Shown here: positions 38,960 to 47,562 of the stretch, in pieces
How positions within the stretch are numbered: the first letter of the stretch is position 1
Layout: each line of letters begins with the position of its first letter
From: Aquimonas sp044377145
Lineage (GTDB): Bacteria; Pseudomonadota; Gammaproteobacteria; Xanthomonadales; Xanthomonadaceae
Length of the DNA: 64,000 bases
Reading direction: 5' to 3'
Assembly: GCF_044377145.1 (NCBI RefSeq)
Contig: NZ_JBILJQ010000021.1
Coordinates: forward strand, 1 to 64,000
Made by a program: the position numbers and the translations under genes
The notes under the pieces: generated by a model
Databases searched by the model: none
What the model was told of the DNA's origin: nothing
What the model saw: the letters and a program-made list of their open reading frames with translations, nothing else

Positions 38960-39853
38960 GTGCCCAAATTCGAAACTCATCGCTGGCTGTCGTCGCGTTC
39001 GCGCGCGCTGGCCGTCGGCCTGGCCGCGCTGATGCTGACCGCCAGCGGTTGCGCCTCGATCGTCAACCGCGCCAGCGAACGCTTCGCCGACAATCTCGGC
39101 CGCGGCATTCTCAATCAGGACGACCCGGCCACGGTCGCTGAGGGCTTGCCGGCTTACCTGCTGTTGCTGGATGGACTGCTCGAAGGCGACCCCCGCAACG
39201 CCGGCACCCTGCGTGCGGCAGCGCGGCTGTATGGCGCCTACGCCGGCAATTTTGTCAGCGAGCCGGAACGCGCGGCGCGGCTGTCCAAGCGCGCCTTCGA
39301 GTACGCCCAGCGCGCCAGCTGTATCGATCAGGTCGCGCTGTGCGCAGCGCTCAAAGGTCCGTTCGACGAACTGGAAGCCGCGGTCGCAGCCGAGCAGGGT
39401 GATGCCGCCGCGGCTCGGCTGTATGCGCTCGGCGCGGCCTGGTCCGGCTATATCCAGACGCACAGCGAGGACTACGCCGCGATTGCCGCGATCCCGCGGG
39501 TAAGCCTGTTGCTGGAGCATGCGGTCGCCTTGGACCCCACGCTCGACAGCGGCATGCCCTATGTCTACCTCGGCGTGTTGAACTCGCTGCGCCCGGCTGC
39601 AGTCGGTGGGCGTCCCGAGCAGGGACGGGCAGCGTTCGAACGCGCGATCGAACTCAGCCAGGGCCGTAACCTGATGGCAAAGACCTTGCTTGCCAGGCAC
39701 TACGCCCGGCTGGTGTTCGATCAGGGCTTGCACGACGCGCAGCTCAACGAGGTCATCAGCGCCAACCCGCGTGCGCCCGGCCTGACCCTGATGAACACGC
39801 TGGCGCAGGCGCAGGCGCGCGTGTTGCTCGCCGATGGCGTCAACTACTTCTGA
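38960..39853 (+). CDS. TatT-type TPR lipoprotein of TRAP transporter
   Basis: About 297 residues from GTG 38960. The lipoprotein signal peptide reads RALAVGLAALMLTASGC with lipidated Cys31. The mature part is all-helical with repeated TPR-like pairs (LLLLDGLLEGDPRNAGTLRAAARLYGAYA; RAAFERAIELSQGRNLMAKTLLARHYARL). It precedes dctP by 13 bases in a four-gene operon. This matches the T component of the TPAT transporters first characterised in Treponema pallidum, where TatT trimers bind the P component and may pass hydrophobic ligands. It probably sits in the periplasm on a lipid anchor. Confidence 0.85.
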   Translation: MPKFETHRWLSSRSRALAVGLAALMLTASGCASIVNRASERFADNLGRGILNQDDPATVAEGLPAYLLLLDGLLEGDPRNAGTLRAAARLYGAYAGNFVSEPERAARLSKRAFEYAQRASCIDQVALCAALKGPFDELEAAVAAEQGDAAAARLYALGAAWSGYIQTHSEDYAAIAAIPRVSLLLEHAVALDPTLDSGMPYVYLGVLNSLRPAAVGGRPEQGRAAFERAIELSQGRNLMAKTLLARHYARLVFDQGLHDAQLNEVISANPRAPGLTLMNTLAQAQARVLLADGVNYF

Positions 39854-39866
39854 TCTGGAGCTTTGC

Positions 39867-40850
39867 ATGCGTACCCTGTTCGCCGCGCTGATCCTGCTGC
39901 TGTCTTCGCCGCTGTTCGCCCAGAGTTTCAAGATCGCCACGCTGGCGCCCGAGGGTTCCAGCTGGTTGCGCGAAATGCGCACGGCCGCCGATGAGGTAAA
40001 GCTGCGCACCGAGGGCCGCGTCGAGTTCCGCTACTACCCGGGCGGGGTAATGGGCGATGACGCCACGGTGATGCGCAAGATCAAGCTCGGCCAACTGCAG
40101 GGGGGGGCGCTGACCGGCAGCGAGCTGTCGATCGTGTATCCCGACGCGGTGGTCTACGGGCTGCCCTTCCTGTTCGAGAACCAGGCCCAGGTCGACGCCG
40201 TGCGGGCTGAGATCGACCCGCTGCTTAAAGCGGGCATCGCCGAGAAAGGCTTCCAGGTGCTGACCATCTCCGGGGTCGGCTTCGCCTACGTCATGAGCAC
40301 CGAGCCGCTGCAGAGCATTGAGCACCTGCGCGCCGGCAAGGTGTGGGTGCCGAACAACGATGTGATCTCCTCGCGCACCTTTTCCAGCGGCGGCGTCAGC
40401 CCGATCCCGCTGCCGCTGGCTGACGTGTTTACCAGCCTGCAAACCGGCCTGATCAACATTGTTGGCAACACCCCCGCGGGCTCGATCGCCCTGCAGTGGC
40501 ATACCCGCATCAAGCACCTGTTCGATGCACCGCTGACCTATGTGGTCGGCTTCGTGGTGCTCGACAACCGTGCTTTCGGCCGCATCGCCGAAGCCGATCA
40601 GGCGATCGTGCTGGATGCTTTCGACAAAGCCGCCAAACGCCTGGATGTCGAGAGCCAACGTGCTGACATCAGCGCCCTGGCGGCGCTGGAAGGCGAGGGT
40701 GTGGTTCGCTTCACGCCGGATGCGGCCGAGCTGGCGCGCTGGCGTGAAGTCGGCATGGCCGTGCGCCAGCAGATGATCGATGCCGGCGAACTCAGCGCGG
40801 CGATGGTCGAAGCGGTGGTGGCCAAGGTGCCACCCGCCGCTGCACCGTAG
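39867..40850 (+). CDS. dctP: TRAP transporter substrate-binding protein (DctP/TatP)
   Basis: 327 residues from ATG 39867 (CTGGAG ribosome site). Signal peptide MRTLFAALILLLSSPLFAQ. The body has the DctP fold: FKIATLAPEGSSWLREM at the start, GRVEFRYYPGGVMGDD, and GKVWVPNNDVISSRTFSSGG. The usual selectivity-filter Arg that pairs with a carboxylate is not obvious (the region reads KVWVPNNDV). A ligand other than a simple dicarboxylate is therefore possible, in line with TPAT systems (inference). It delivers substrate to the DctQ/DctM membrane pair encoded just downstream. Confidence 0.9.
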   Translation: MRTLFAALILLLSSPLFAQSFKIATLAPEGSSWLREMRTAADEVKLRTEGRVEFRYYPGGVMGDDATVMRKIKLGQLQGGALTGSELSIVYPDAVVYGLPFLFENQAQVDAVRAEIDPLLKAGIAEKGFQVLTISGVGFAYVMSTEPLQSIEHLRAGKVWVPNNDVISSRTFSSGGVSPIPLPLADVFTSLQTGLINIVGNTPAGSIALQWHTRIKHLFDAPLTYVVGFVVLDNRAFGRIAEADQAIVLDAFDKAAKRLDVESQRADISALAALEGEGVVRFTPDAAELARWREVGMAVRQQMIDAGELSAAMVEAVVAKVPPAAAP

Positions 40851-40862
40851 GCCGCGGGCGCG

Positions 40863-41363
40863 ATGTCCAAGCTTCTGCGTGGCCTGCACCGGCTTGAAGA
40901 CACCCTGCTGGCCGGCCTGCTGCTGACCCTGCTGCTGCTCGCCGCCGGGCAGATCGGCCTGCGTTGGATCGCCGATAGCGGCTGGGTCGAGGGTGAAGTC
41001 GCGCAGCGCACCCTGGTGCTGTGGATCGCTTTGCTCGGCGCACTCGGCGCCGCGCGCGATCGCCGGCATCTTTCGCTTGATCTGCTGCCACGTCTGCTGC
41101 CTGAGACGGGTCGACGCGTGATCTGGGCCTTGGGCCAAGTGATTGCTGCGGGTGTCTGTGCGGCCATGGCCTGGTACGGCTGGAGCCTGGTCGAGCTGGA
41201 ACGCGAAGCGCCCGCACCGCTGTTTGCCGGGCTGCCCAGCTGGGCCGGCATGCTGATCATTCCGTTCGGATTCGCGGTGCTGAGCCTGCGCTTCGCGCTG
41301 GCCAGCGCGCTGGGTCCGCCGGCGGATGCCGATCCGTCGTCCGCTGCGAGTGCCGAGCCGTGA
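40863..41363 (+). CDS. dctQ: TRAP transporter small permease (DctQ)
   Basis: 166 residues with four hydrophobic helices (LLAGLLLTLLLLAAGQIGL; TLVLWIALLGALGA; VIWALGQVIAAGVCAAMAW; MLIIPFGFAVLSLRFALA), the standard DctQ topology, and a conserved-type ARDRRHLSLDLL loop. It starts 12 bases after dctP. Its stop overlaps the GTG start of dctM by 4 bases. It assists the large permease in the inner membrane. Confidence 0.88.
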   Translation: MSKLLRGLHRLEDTLLAGLLLTLLLLAAGQIGLRWIADSGWVEGEVAQRTLVLWIALLGALGAARDRRHLSLDLLPRLLPETGRRVIWALGQVIAAGVCAAMAWYGWSLVELEREAPAPLFAGLPSWAGMLIIPFGFAVLSLRFALASALGPPADADPSSAASAEP

Positions 41364-42634
41364 CCTTGGCCTGGCTGCTGTTGGCCTTGGCCGCACTGCT
41401 CGGCGCGCCGCTGTTCGTGCTGATTCTCGGCGCGGCCTTCATCGGTTTCCACTCCGCCGGCTACGATCTGACCGTGGTCGCGGTGGAGTTCCATCGCTTG
41501 GCCGGCATGCCCGGTCTGACCGCGATTCCGCTGTTCACCTTGGCCGGGTATCTGCTGGCCGAGAGCCGCGCGCCGCAGCGCCTGCTCAAACTCTCCGACG
41601 CGCTGCTGGGCTGGCTGCCGGGCGGCATCGCCATCGTTGGCCTGGTCGCCTGCGCGCTGTTCACCGCGTTCACCGGGGCCTCGGGCGTCACCATCGTCGC
41701 GATGGGAGCGCTGCTGTATCCGGCGCTGAAGGCGGCGGGCTTCGACGAGCGCTTCAATCTCGGCCTGGTTACCAGCGCTGGCAGCCTTGGCCTGCTGTTT
41801 GCGCCGTCGCTGCCGCTGATTCTGTACGGCTTCGTCGCCGGCCAGCTCGGCACCACGCCTTCGGTCAGCATCGAAGATCTGTTCATCGCCGGCCTGCTGC
41901 CGGGCCTGCTGATGATCGTGCTGCTGGGTATGTATGCGGGCTGGCACGGGCGTGCGCTGCAGGCGCAGTCACAGCCGTTCGCGTGGTCGCGAGTGCGTGA
42001 GGCCGCGCGTGAGGCGGGCTGGGAGATCCCCTTGCCACTGCTGGTGCTGGGCGCGATCTACTCCGGCGCTCTGGCCGCATCGGAAGCCGCAGCACTCACC
42101 GCGCTGTACGTGCTGCTGGTCACTGTGGTGATCCGTCGCGAGATCAGCCTGCGTCAGCTGCCCGCGGTAATGGCGGAATCGATGCGCATGGTTGGCGCCA
42201 TACTGATCATCCTCGGCGCCGCGCTGGCGATGTCGAACTGGCTGGTCGATGCCGAAGTGCCGACCCGCTTGTTCGAGTGGATTCGCGGCGCGATCGACAG
42301 CCCGATCACCTTCCTGCTCGCCTTGAACGTGTTCCTGCTGATGGTCGGCATGCTGCTCGATGTGTTCGCCGCCATTGTCATCCTGGTGCCGCTGCTGGTG
42401 CCGATCGCGATCGGCTACGGCATCCACCCGGCTCATCTCGGCGTGCTGATGCTGGCCAACCTGCAGTTGGGCTACTTCACCCCGCCGGTCGGCATGAATC
42501 TGTTCATCGCCAGCTACCGCTTCAAGGTGCCGATCGGCCGTCTGGTCCGCGCTTGCGTACCGTTTTTCTTGATCCTGCTACTGGCACTGGCGCTGATCAC
42601 CTACGTGCCCTGGCTGTCGATGGCGATGCTTTGA
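41360..42634 (+). CDS. dctM: TRAP transporter large permease (DctM)
   Basis: 424 residues from GTG 41360, overlapping the dctQ stop (GTGA). About 12 hydrophobic helices. It shows the DctM pattern: GLTAIPLFTLAGYLLAES, FTAFTGASGVTIVAMGALLYP and the C-terminal NLQLGYFTPPVGMNLF. It is the sodium-coupled transport subunit that accepts ligand from the P component. The operon is complete, and the 14-bp hairpin downstream probably ends it. The ligand cannot be inferred from neighbours. Confidence 0.92.
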   Translation: MTLAWLLLALAALLGAPLFVLILGAAFIGFHSAGYDLTVVAVEFHRLAGMPGLTAIPLFTLAGYLLAESRAPQRLLKLSDALLGWLPGGIAIVGLVACALFTAFTGASGVTIVAMGALLYPALKAAGFDERFNLGLVTSAGSLGLLFAPSLPLILYGFVAGQLGTTPSVSIEDLFIAGLLPGLLMIVLLGMYAGWHGRALQAQSQPFAWSRVREAAREAGWEIPLPLLVLGAIYSGALAASEAAALTALYVLLVTVVIRREISLRQLPAVMAESMRMVGAILIILGAALAMSNWLVDAEVPTRLFEWIRGAIDSPITFLLALNVFLLMVGMLLDVFAAIVILVPLLVPIAIGYGIHPAHLGVLMLANLQLGYFTPPVGMNLFIASYRFKVPIGRLVRACVPFFLILLLALALITYVPWLSMAML

Positions 42635-42695
42635 CCCAGCGGCTTCGCGCAGCAGCGCCGGGGGCGATATCCGCTCGGGGCAGGCGGAACAGACG

Positions 42696-42727
42696 CAGCC
42701 TGCACGATCCGCTGATCGTGCAGGCTG
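42696..42727. terminator. Hairpin terminator between dctM and peroxiredoxin gene
   Basis: A 14-bp perfect stem (42696-42709 and 42714-42727) with a CGCT loop between two convergent genes. It is perfectly self-complementary, so it can act in both directions. No long T-run follows. Confidence 0.7.
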
Positions 42728-42777
42728 ATGCAATCTGCGTCCGTTTGAGGCTTCGTCAGTCTGAGGGGCGCGTGCGC

Positions 42778-43254
42778 CTACAGGGCCGCCAGCACGGCTT
42801 CCGCTGACGACACCTTGAACTCACCCGGCGCTTCAACATGCAGGGCCTTGACCACGCCATCGTCGGCATACAGCGCGTAGCGCTTGCCGCGAATGCCCAT
42901 GCCGAACGCGGTGGCGTCCATTTCCAGACCCAATGCCTGGGTGAAGGCGCCGTTGCCGTCAGCCAGCATCAGCAGGCCCTCGGGTGCACTCTGGCTCTTG
43001 CCCCAGGCGCCCATCACGAAGGCGTCGTTGACCGCGATACAGGCGACTTCGATGCCGCGACGCTGGAACTCTTCGAAGTGTTCGATGTAGCCCGGCAGGT
43101 GTTTGGCCGAGCAGGTCGGGGTGAAGGCGCCGGGGACTGAGAACAGCACCACGCGCTTGCCCTTGAAGATCTCCGAGGTGGTGATCGCCTGCACGCCGTC
43201 ACGCAGCAGGTTCAGGGTGGCCTCGGGAATTGTGTCGCCGATCTGAATCGTCAT
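42778..43254 (-). CDS. Peroxiredoxin (Prx5 type)
   Basis: 158 residues, MTIQIGDTIPEATL at the start. Active site PGAFTPTCSAKHLPGY with peroxidatic Cys48; C71 (EVACIAVND) is the only other cysteine. The length and the MGAWGKSQ and FGMGIRGKRYALYADDGVV blocks mark the AhpE/Prx5 family that reduces hydroperoxides and organic peroxides in the cytoplasm, often with glutathione/glutaredoxin. It lies divergent from a glutathione S-transferase gene 116 bases away, suggesting joint oxidative-stress use. Confidence 0.93.
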   Translation of the reverse strand: MTIQIGDTIPEATLNLLRDGVQAITTSEIFKGKRVVLFSVPGAFTPTCSAKHLPGYIEHFEEFQRRGIEVACIAVNDAFVMGAWGKSQSAPEGLLMLADGNGAFTQALGLEMDATAFGMGIRGKRYALYADDGVVKALHVEAPGEFKVSSAEAVLAAL

Positions 43255-43370
43255 GTCAGGCTCTCAGTGCGCGGTGGAAGGAGTGCGAATGGTAGCCGGA
43301 TTGCTGTCGGCCAAGGGCGCAGGCCGCGTGGAGTCGGCTAACCTGTGGGCCCTGAGCTGGAGCTTGATCA

Positions 43371-44039
43371 ATGATCACCGTGCATCACCTGGAGAAGTCG
43401 CGCTCGCAGCGCGTGCTTTGGCTGCTTGAAGAGCTCGGCCTTGACTACGAGATCAAGACCTACCTGCGCGACCCCAAGACCATCCTGGCACCCAAGGATC
43501 TGCAGGCGGTGCATCCCCTGGGCAAGTCGCCGGTGATCACGGATGGCGACATCACCGTTGCCGAATCCGGCGCGATTATCGAGTACCTGATCGAGCGCTA
43601 CGACACCGAGGGCAAGCTGCGCCCGGCTGCAGGCAGCCCGGAGTCACTGGCCTATCGCTATTGGCTGCACTACGCCGAAGGCTCGCTGATGACCCCGCTG
43701 GTGCTGGCCCTGGTGTTCTCGCGTCTGCCGAAGCAGCCAATGCCGTTCTTCGTCAAACCGGTGGTCAAGGGGCTGTGCTCCAAGGTGTTCGCGAGCTACA
43801 TCCAGCCGCAGTTGCGCACCCACTTCCGTTTCGTCGAGAGCCGTCTGGCGGAGTCGAAATGGTTTGCCGGCAAGCAATTCTCGGCCGCCGATATCCAGAT
43901 GAGCTATCCCCTGCAGGCGGCGATGGCCAGAGGCGGCATGGAGCTGCCGAAGGTGCAGGATTTCGTCACCCGCTGCGAGGCCCGCCCGGCCTACAAGCGC
44001 GCCGAAAAGCGCGGCGGCCCTTTCGCGCTGCCAGGCTGA
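43371..44039 (+). CDS. Glutathione S-transferase
   Basis: 222 residues, with GGAG upstream. N-terminal thioredoxin-like domain: MITVHHLEKSRSQRVLWLLEELGLDYE, the Ser-rich active-site loop typical of bacterial GSTs, followed by HPLGKSPVITDGD (cis-Pro) and ESGAIIEYLIERYD (GSH gamma-glutamyl site). The C-terminal helical domain includes FSAADIQMSYPL with the N-capping Ser/Asp. It conjugates or reduces substrates with glutathione. A rhomboid gene follows after four bases. Confidence 0.92.
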   Translation: MITVHHLEKSRSQRVLWLLEELGLDYEIKTYLRDPKTILAPKDLQAVHPLGKSPVITDGDITVAESGAIIEYLIERYDTEGKLRPAAGSPESLAYRYWLHYAEGSLMTPLVLALVFSRLPKQPMPFFVKPVVKGLCSKVFASYIQPQLRTHFRFVESRLAESKWFAGKQFSAADIQMSYPLQAAMARGGMELPKVQDFVTRCEARPAYKRAEKRGGPFALPG

Positions 44040-44043
44040 GCCC

Positions 44044-44661
44044 ATGGACTTCGATTCGCCCTTCACCTTCCTGTTTCTGGGCCTGACCGTGCTGATCTCC
44101 TGGCAGGCCATCGAGCGTCCGCAGCTGCTGGCGCGTCTGTTGCTGTGGCCGCCGGCAGTGCAGCGCCAGGGCCAATACGATCGATTGTTCACCTACGGCC
44201 TGGTCCATGCCGACTGGGGCCACCTGCTGTTCAACATGATCACGCTGTACTTCTTCGGTCGGCTGATCGAGAGCTTCCTGAGCCAGCAGTTCGGGCTGTG
44301 GGCGTTTCCGCTGTTCTACGTTTCGGCTCTGCTGGTATCGGTGTTGCCGGGCTACTTCAAGCATTCCAACGACCCCAACTACCGCACCCTGGGGGCGTCT
44401 GGCGCGGTATCCGCGGTGCTGTTCGCCTACATCCTGCTGCAGCCCTGGAACCTGATTTTCGTGTTTTTCATCCCGGTGCCGGCGATCGTCTATGGCGTGC
44501 TGTTCCTCGGCTACAGCATCTACATGGATCGCCGCGGCAGTGACTCGATCAACCACAGTGCCCATCTGTGGGGCGCGGTCTATGGCGTGGTGTTCCTGAT
44601 CATCGCCGAGCCGCGGGTGCTGTCGTTTTTTCTGCAGAGCTTGCTCAACCCGTTGGGCTGA
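44044..44661 (+). CDS. Rhomboid-family intramembrane serine protease
   Basis: 205 residues, six hydrophobic helices. Rhomboid motifs are present: HADWGHLLFNMITLYFFG on helix 2 (oxyanion His/Asn), GASGAVSAVLF with the nucleophile Ser on helix 4, and NHSAHLWGAVYG with the catalytic His on helix 6. The protease should therefore be active in the inner membrane. It starts four bases after the glutathione S-transferase stop, which looks like an operon of convenience. Substrates are unknown. Confidence 0.92.
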   Translation: MDFDSPFTFLFLGLTVLISWQAIERPQLLARLLLWPPAVQRQGQYDRLFTYGLVHADWGHLLFNMITLYFFGRLIESFLSQQFGLWAFPLFYVSALLVSVLPGYFKHSNDPNYRTLGASGAVSAVLFAYILLQPWNLIFVFFIPVPAIVYGVLFLGYSIYMDRRGSDSINHSAHLWGAVYGVVFLIIAEPRVLSFFLQSLLNPLG

Positions 44662-44934
44662 GTGGTAGTGGGGCTTTGGGGTGGGGATGCAACCACAGCC
44701 GCTGCGGCAAGTTTGCACGCGCGCTTCGTGCTGATCCTGGTCCTTGCAAGCCCGCTTGCACCGTCACTCGCGGCCCGACCTCCCTTGTTGGGGATGAAGC
44801 GCGACCCGCGGGCTCGAACCGCGAGTGTTCACGCAACCCCCACTCCCGATCCCCGATCCCGCCGGCCGCACGGCCGGCCCATGGCATAATGCGCGGTCAT
44901 CTGGAACCACGAGGCGGGCGTCACAGCCCCATCC

Positions 44935-46728
44935 ATGCAGCACATCCGCAATTTTTCCATCATCGCTCACGTTGACCACGGCAAATCCACCCTGGCCGAC
45001 CGCATCATCCAGATCTGCGGCGGGCTTGCCGATCGCGAGATGGAGGCCCAGGTACTCGACTCCAATCCGATCGAGCGTGAGCGCGGCATCACCATCAAGG
45101 CGCAGTCGGTGTCCTTGCCGTACACCGCGCTGAATGGTCAGACCTACCAGCTCAACTTCATCGACACTCCCGGCCATGTCGATTTCAGCTATGAAGTAAG
45201 CCGCTCGCTGTCCGCCTGCGAGGGCGCACTGCTGGTGGTCGATGCCGCGCAGGGCGTGGAGGCGCAGTCGGTCGCCAACTGCTACACCGCGGTGGAGCAG
45301 GGCCTGGAAGTGATTCCTGTGCTGAACAAGATCGATCTGCCGACTGCCGACTGCGAGAAGGTCAAGGGCGAGATCGAGGCCGTCATCGGTATCGATGCCA
45401 CCGACGCGCTGCAGATCAGCGCGAAGACGGGGCTGAACGTGCGCGATGTGCTCGAAGCCATCGTGCTCAAGATTCCGCCGCCGAAGGTCGGCAACACCGA
45501 TCGCCTGCAGGCACTGATCATCGATTCCTGGTTCGACAACTATCTGGGTGTGGTCTCGCTGGTTAGGGTGATGCAGGGAGACCTGATCCCCGGCGAGAAG
45601 ATCCTGGTGATGACCACCGGCCGCGTGCATTCGGTCGATCAAGTCGGCGTCTTCACGCCCAAGCGCCTGGTCAAGAACAAGCTCGGGCCCGGTGAGGTTG
45701 GCTGGATGTGTGCGTCGATCAAGGACGTGCACGGCGCGCCGGTCGGCGACACCATCACCTTGGCATCCAAGCCTGCAGCCGAGCCTTTGCCGGGCTTCCA
45801 GCAGATGCAGCCGCGCGTGTTCGCCGGCTTGTTCCCGGTCGATGCCGAGGACTTCCCGAACCTTCGCGAGGCGCTGGAGAAGCTGCGTCTGAACGATGCG
45901 GCGCTGCGCTTCGAGCCGGAAAGCTCCGAGGCCATGGGCTTCGGATTCCGCTGCGGTTTCCTGGGCATGCTGCACATGGAAATCGTGCAGGAGCGGCTGG
46001 AGCGCGAGTACGACCTCAATCTGATTTCCACCGCGCCGACGGTGATCTACGAGGTGCTGACCACCGACGGCGAGATCGTGTCGCTGGACAATCCCGCCAA
46101 ACTGCCGCCGGTCAACAAGATCGAGGAAGTGCGCGAGCCGATCATCCTTGCCACCGTGCTGACGCCGCCGGATTACGTCGGCAACGTCATCAAGCTGTGC
46201 GAAGAGAAGCGCGGCTCGCAGAAGGGCATCCACTACCTCGGCAGCCAGGTTCAGATCAGCTACGAGTTGCCGATGGCCGAAGTGGTGCTGGATTTCTTCG
46301 ACCGCTTGAAGTCGGTCAGCCGCGGCTATGCCTCGCTGGATTACCACTTCGTGCGATTCGAGCCTGGCCCGTTCGTGCGCTTGGACGTGCTGATCAACGG
46401 CGATCGCGTCGACGCGCTGTCAATGATCTGCCACCGCATGTACGCCGACCGCCGCGGCCGCGATATCTGTGAGCGGATGCGGGAACTGATTCCGCGGCAG
46501 ATGTTCGATGTGGCGATCCAGGCGGCGATCGGCGCGCAGGTGATCTCGCGCTCCACGGTCAAGGCCATGCGCAAGAACGTGCTGGCGAAGTGCTATGGCG
46601 GCGACGTCAGCCGCAAGCGCAAGCTGCTGGAGAAACAGAAGGAAGGCAAAAAGCGCATGAAGCAGGTCGGCAGTGTGGAGATTCCACAGGAAGCCTTCCT
46701 CGCCGTGCTCCAGGTCGACAACAAGTAA
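44935..46728 (+). CDS. lepA: Elongation factor 4 (back-translocating GTPase)
   Basis: 597 residues. GTPase motifs: AHVDHGKST (G1), RGITIK (G2), DTPGHVD (G3), NKIDLP (G4) and the SAK-type G5 (ISAKTG). It has EF-G-like domains and the LepA-specific C-terminal domain ending in GSVEIPQEAFLAVLQVDNK. The 597-residue length is standard. It remodels stalled or mistranslocated ribosomes. It is followed by lepB, the classic order. A CATAAT -10-like box (about 44885) lies in the upstream gap next to a run of degenerate GGGATC heptamers. Confidence 0.97.
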   Translation: MQHIRNFSIIAHVDHGKSTLADRIIQICGGLADREMEAQVLDSNPIERERGITIKAQSVSLPYTALNGQTYQLNFIDTPGHVDFSYEVSRSLSACEGALLVVDAAQGVEAQSVANCYTAVEQGLEVIPVLNKIDLPTADCEKVKGEIEAVIGIDATDALQISAKTGLNVRDVLEAIVLKIPPPKVGNTDRLQALIIDSWFDNYLGVVSLVRVMQGDLIPGEKILVMTTGRVHSVDQVGVFTPKRLVKNKLGPGEVGWMCASIKDVHGAPVGDTITLASKPAAEPLPGFQQMQPRVFAGLFPVDAEDFPNLREALEKLRLNDAALRFEPESSEAMGFGFRCGFLGMLHMEIVQERLEREYDLNLISTAPTVIYEVLTTDGEIVSLDNPAKLPPVNKIEEVREPIILATVLTPPDYVGNVIKLCEEKRGSQKGIHYLGSQVQISYELPMAEVVLDFFDRLKSVSRGYASLDYHFVRFEPGPFVRLDVLINGDRVDALSMICHRMYADRRGRDICERMRELIPRQMFDVAIQAAIGAQVISRSTVKAMRKNVLAKCYGGDVSRKRKLLEKQKEGKKRMKQVGSVEIPQEAFLAVLQVDNK

Positions 46729-46746
46729 AGCCACAGGAACCGCCGC

Positions 46747-47547
46747 GTGAACTTTGATTTCGCCGCATTGCTGGTGGGGCTCGCTGCCTTCACCGGTCTG
46801 GTCTGGGGCATCGATGCCCTGTTCTTCGCCAAGGCCCGCGCTGCGCGCGCCGGCGGTATCGCTCCCGCCGGCGGCGAAATGGTCCGCGAGCCGGTCATCG
46901 TCGAATACGCACGCTCGTTCTTTCCAGTGATCCTGATCGTGCTGCTGGTGCGTTCATTCCTGGCCGAGCCCTTCCGGATTCCGTCCAGCTCGATGATGCC
47001 GAACCTGCTCAACGGCGATTTCATTCTGGTCAACAAATTCACCTACGGTCTGCGTCTGCCGGTGCTGAACACCAAGTTCATCGAGGTCGGCGAGCCGGCG
47101 CGCGGTGACGTGGTGGTGTTCCGTTATCCGGAGAACCCGAGCCAGGACTACATCAAGCGGGTGGTCGGCCTGCCCGGTGACGAGATCGTCTACCGGAACA
47201 AGATCCTGTACATCAACGGCGAGGCGCAGCCGCAGGAGCGCGTCGGTCGCTATATCGGCGTTGGCAATGGCCGCGAAATGGATGGCGCCGAGCATTTGCG
47301 AGAGCGCTTTGGCGACAAGACCCACGAGATCCTGGTGCGTCAGCTCGCGCTGGGGCGGATGAGTCAAGACCGTTGGGTGGTGCCCGAGGGGCACTATTTC
47401 GCGATGGGCGATAACCGCGACAACAGTCTGGATAGCCGTGCCTGGGGCTTCGTGCCCGAAGGCAATCTGGTCGGGCGCGCGTTCCTGATCTGGATGAGCT
47501 GGGACAGCGGAATCTCCTTCAGCCGCATCGGCAAGAGCATCGACTAG
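46747..47547 (+). CDS. lepB: Signal peptidase I
   Basis: 266 residues from GTG 46747. Two N-terminal membrane helices, then the catalytic Ser in FRIPSSSMMPNL, box C FTYGLRLP, the catalytic Lys in DYIKRVVGLPGDEI and box E GDNRDNSLDSRAWGFVP. It removes signal peptides from exported proteins at the periplasmic face. It lies 18 bases after lepA. The usual rnc-era genes do not follow; epmA does. Confidence 0.96.
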   Translation: MNFDFAALLVGLAAFTGLVWGIDALFFAKARAARAGGIAPAGGEMVREPVIVEYARSFFPVILIVLLVRSFLAEPFRIPSSSMMPNLLNGDFILVNKFTYGLRLPVLNTKFIEVGEPARGDVVVFRYPENPSQDYIKRVVGLPGDEIVYRNKILYINGEAQPQERVGRYIGVGNGREMDGAEHLRERFGDKTHEILVRQLALGRMSQDRWVVPEGHYFAMGDNRDNSLDSRAWGFVPEGNLVGRAFLIWMSWDSGISFSRIGKSID

Positions 47548-47562
47548 GACACAACTGCAGCC

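Noticed and set aside
42635..42777. tRNA-like fold between dctM and the peroxiredoxin gene
   Set aside because: Only one long perfect hairpin is present, which fits a bidirectional terminator; there are no T- or D-arm sequences.
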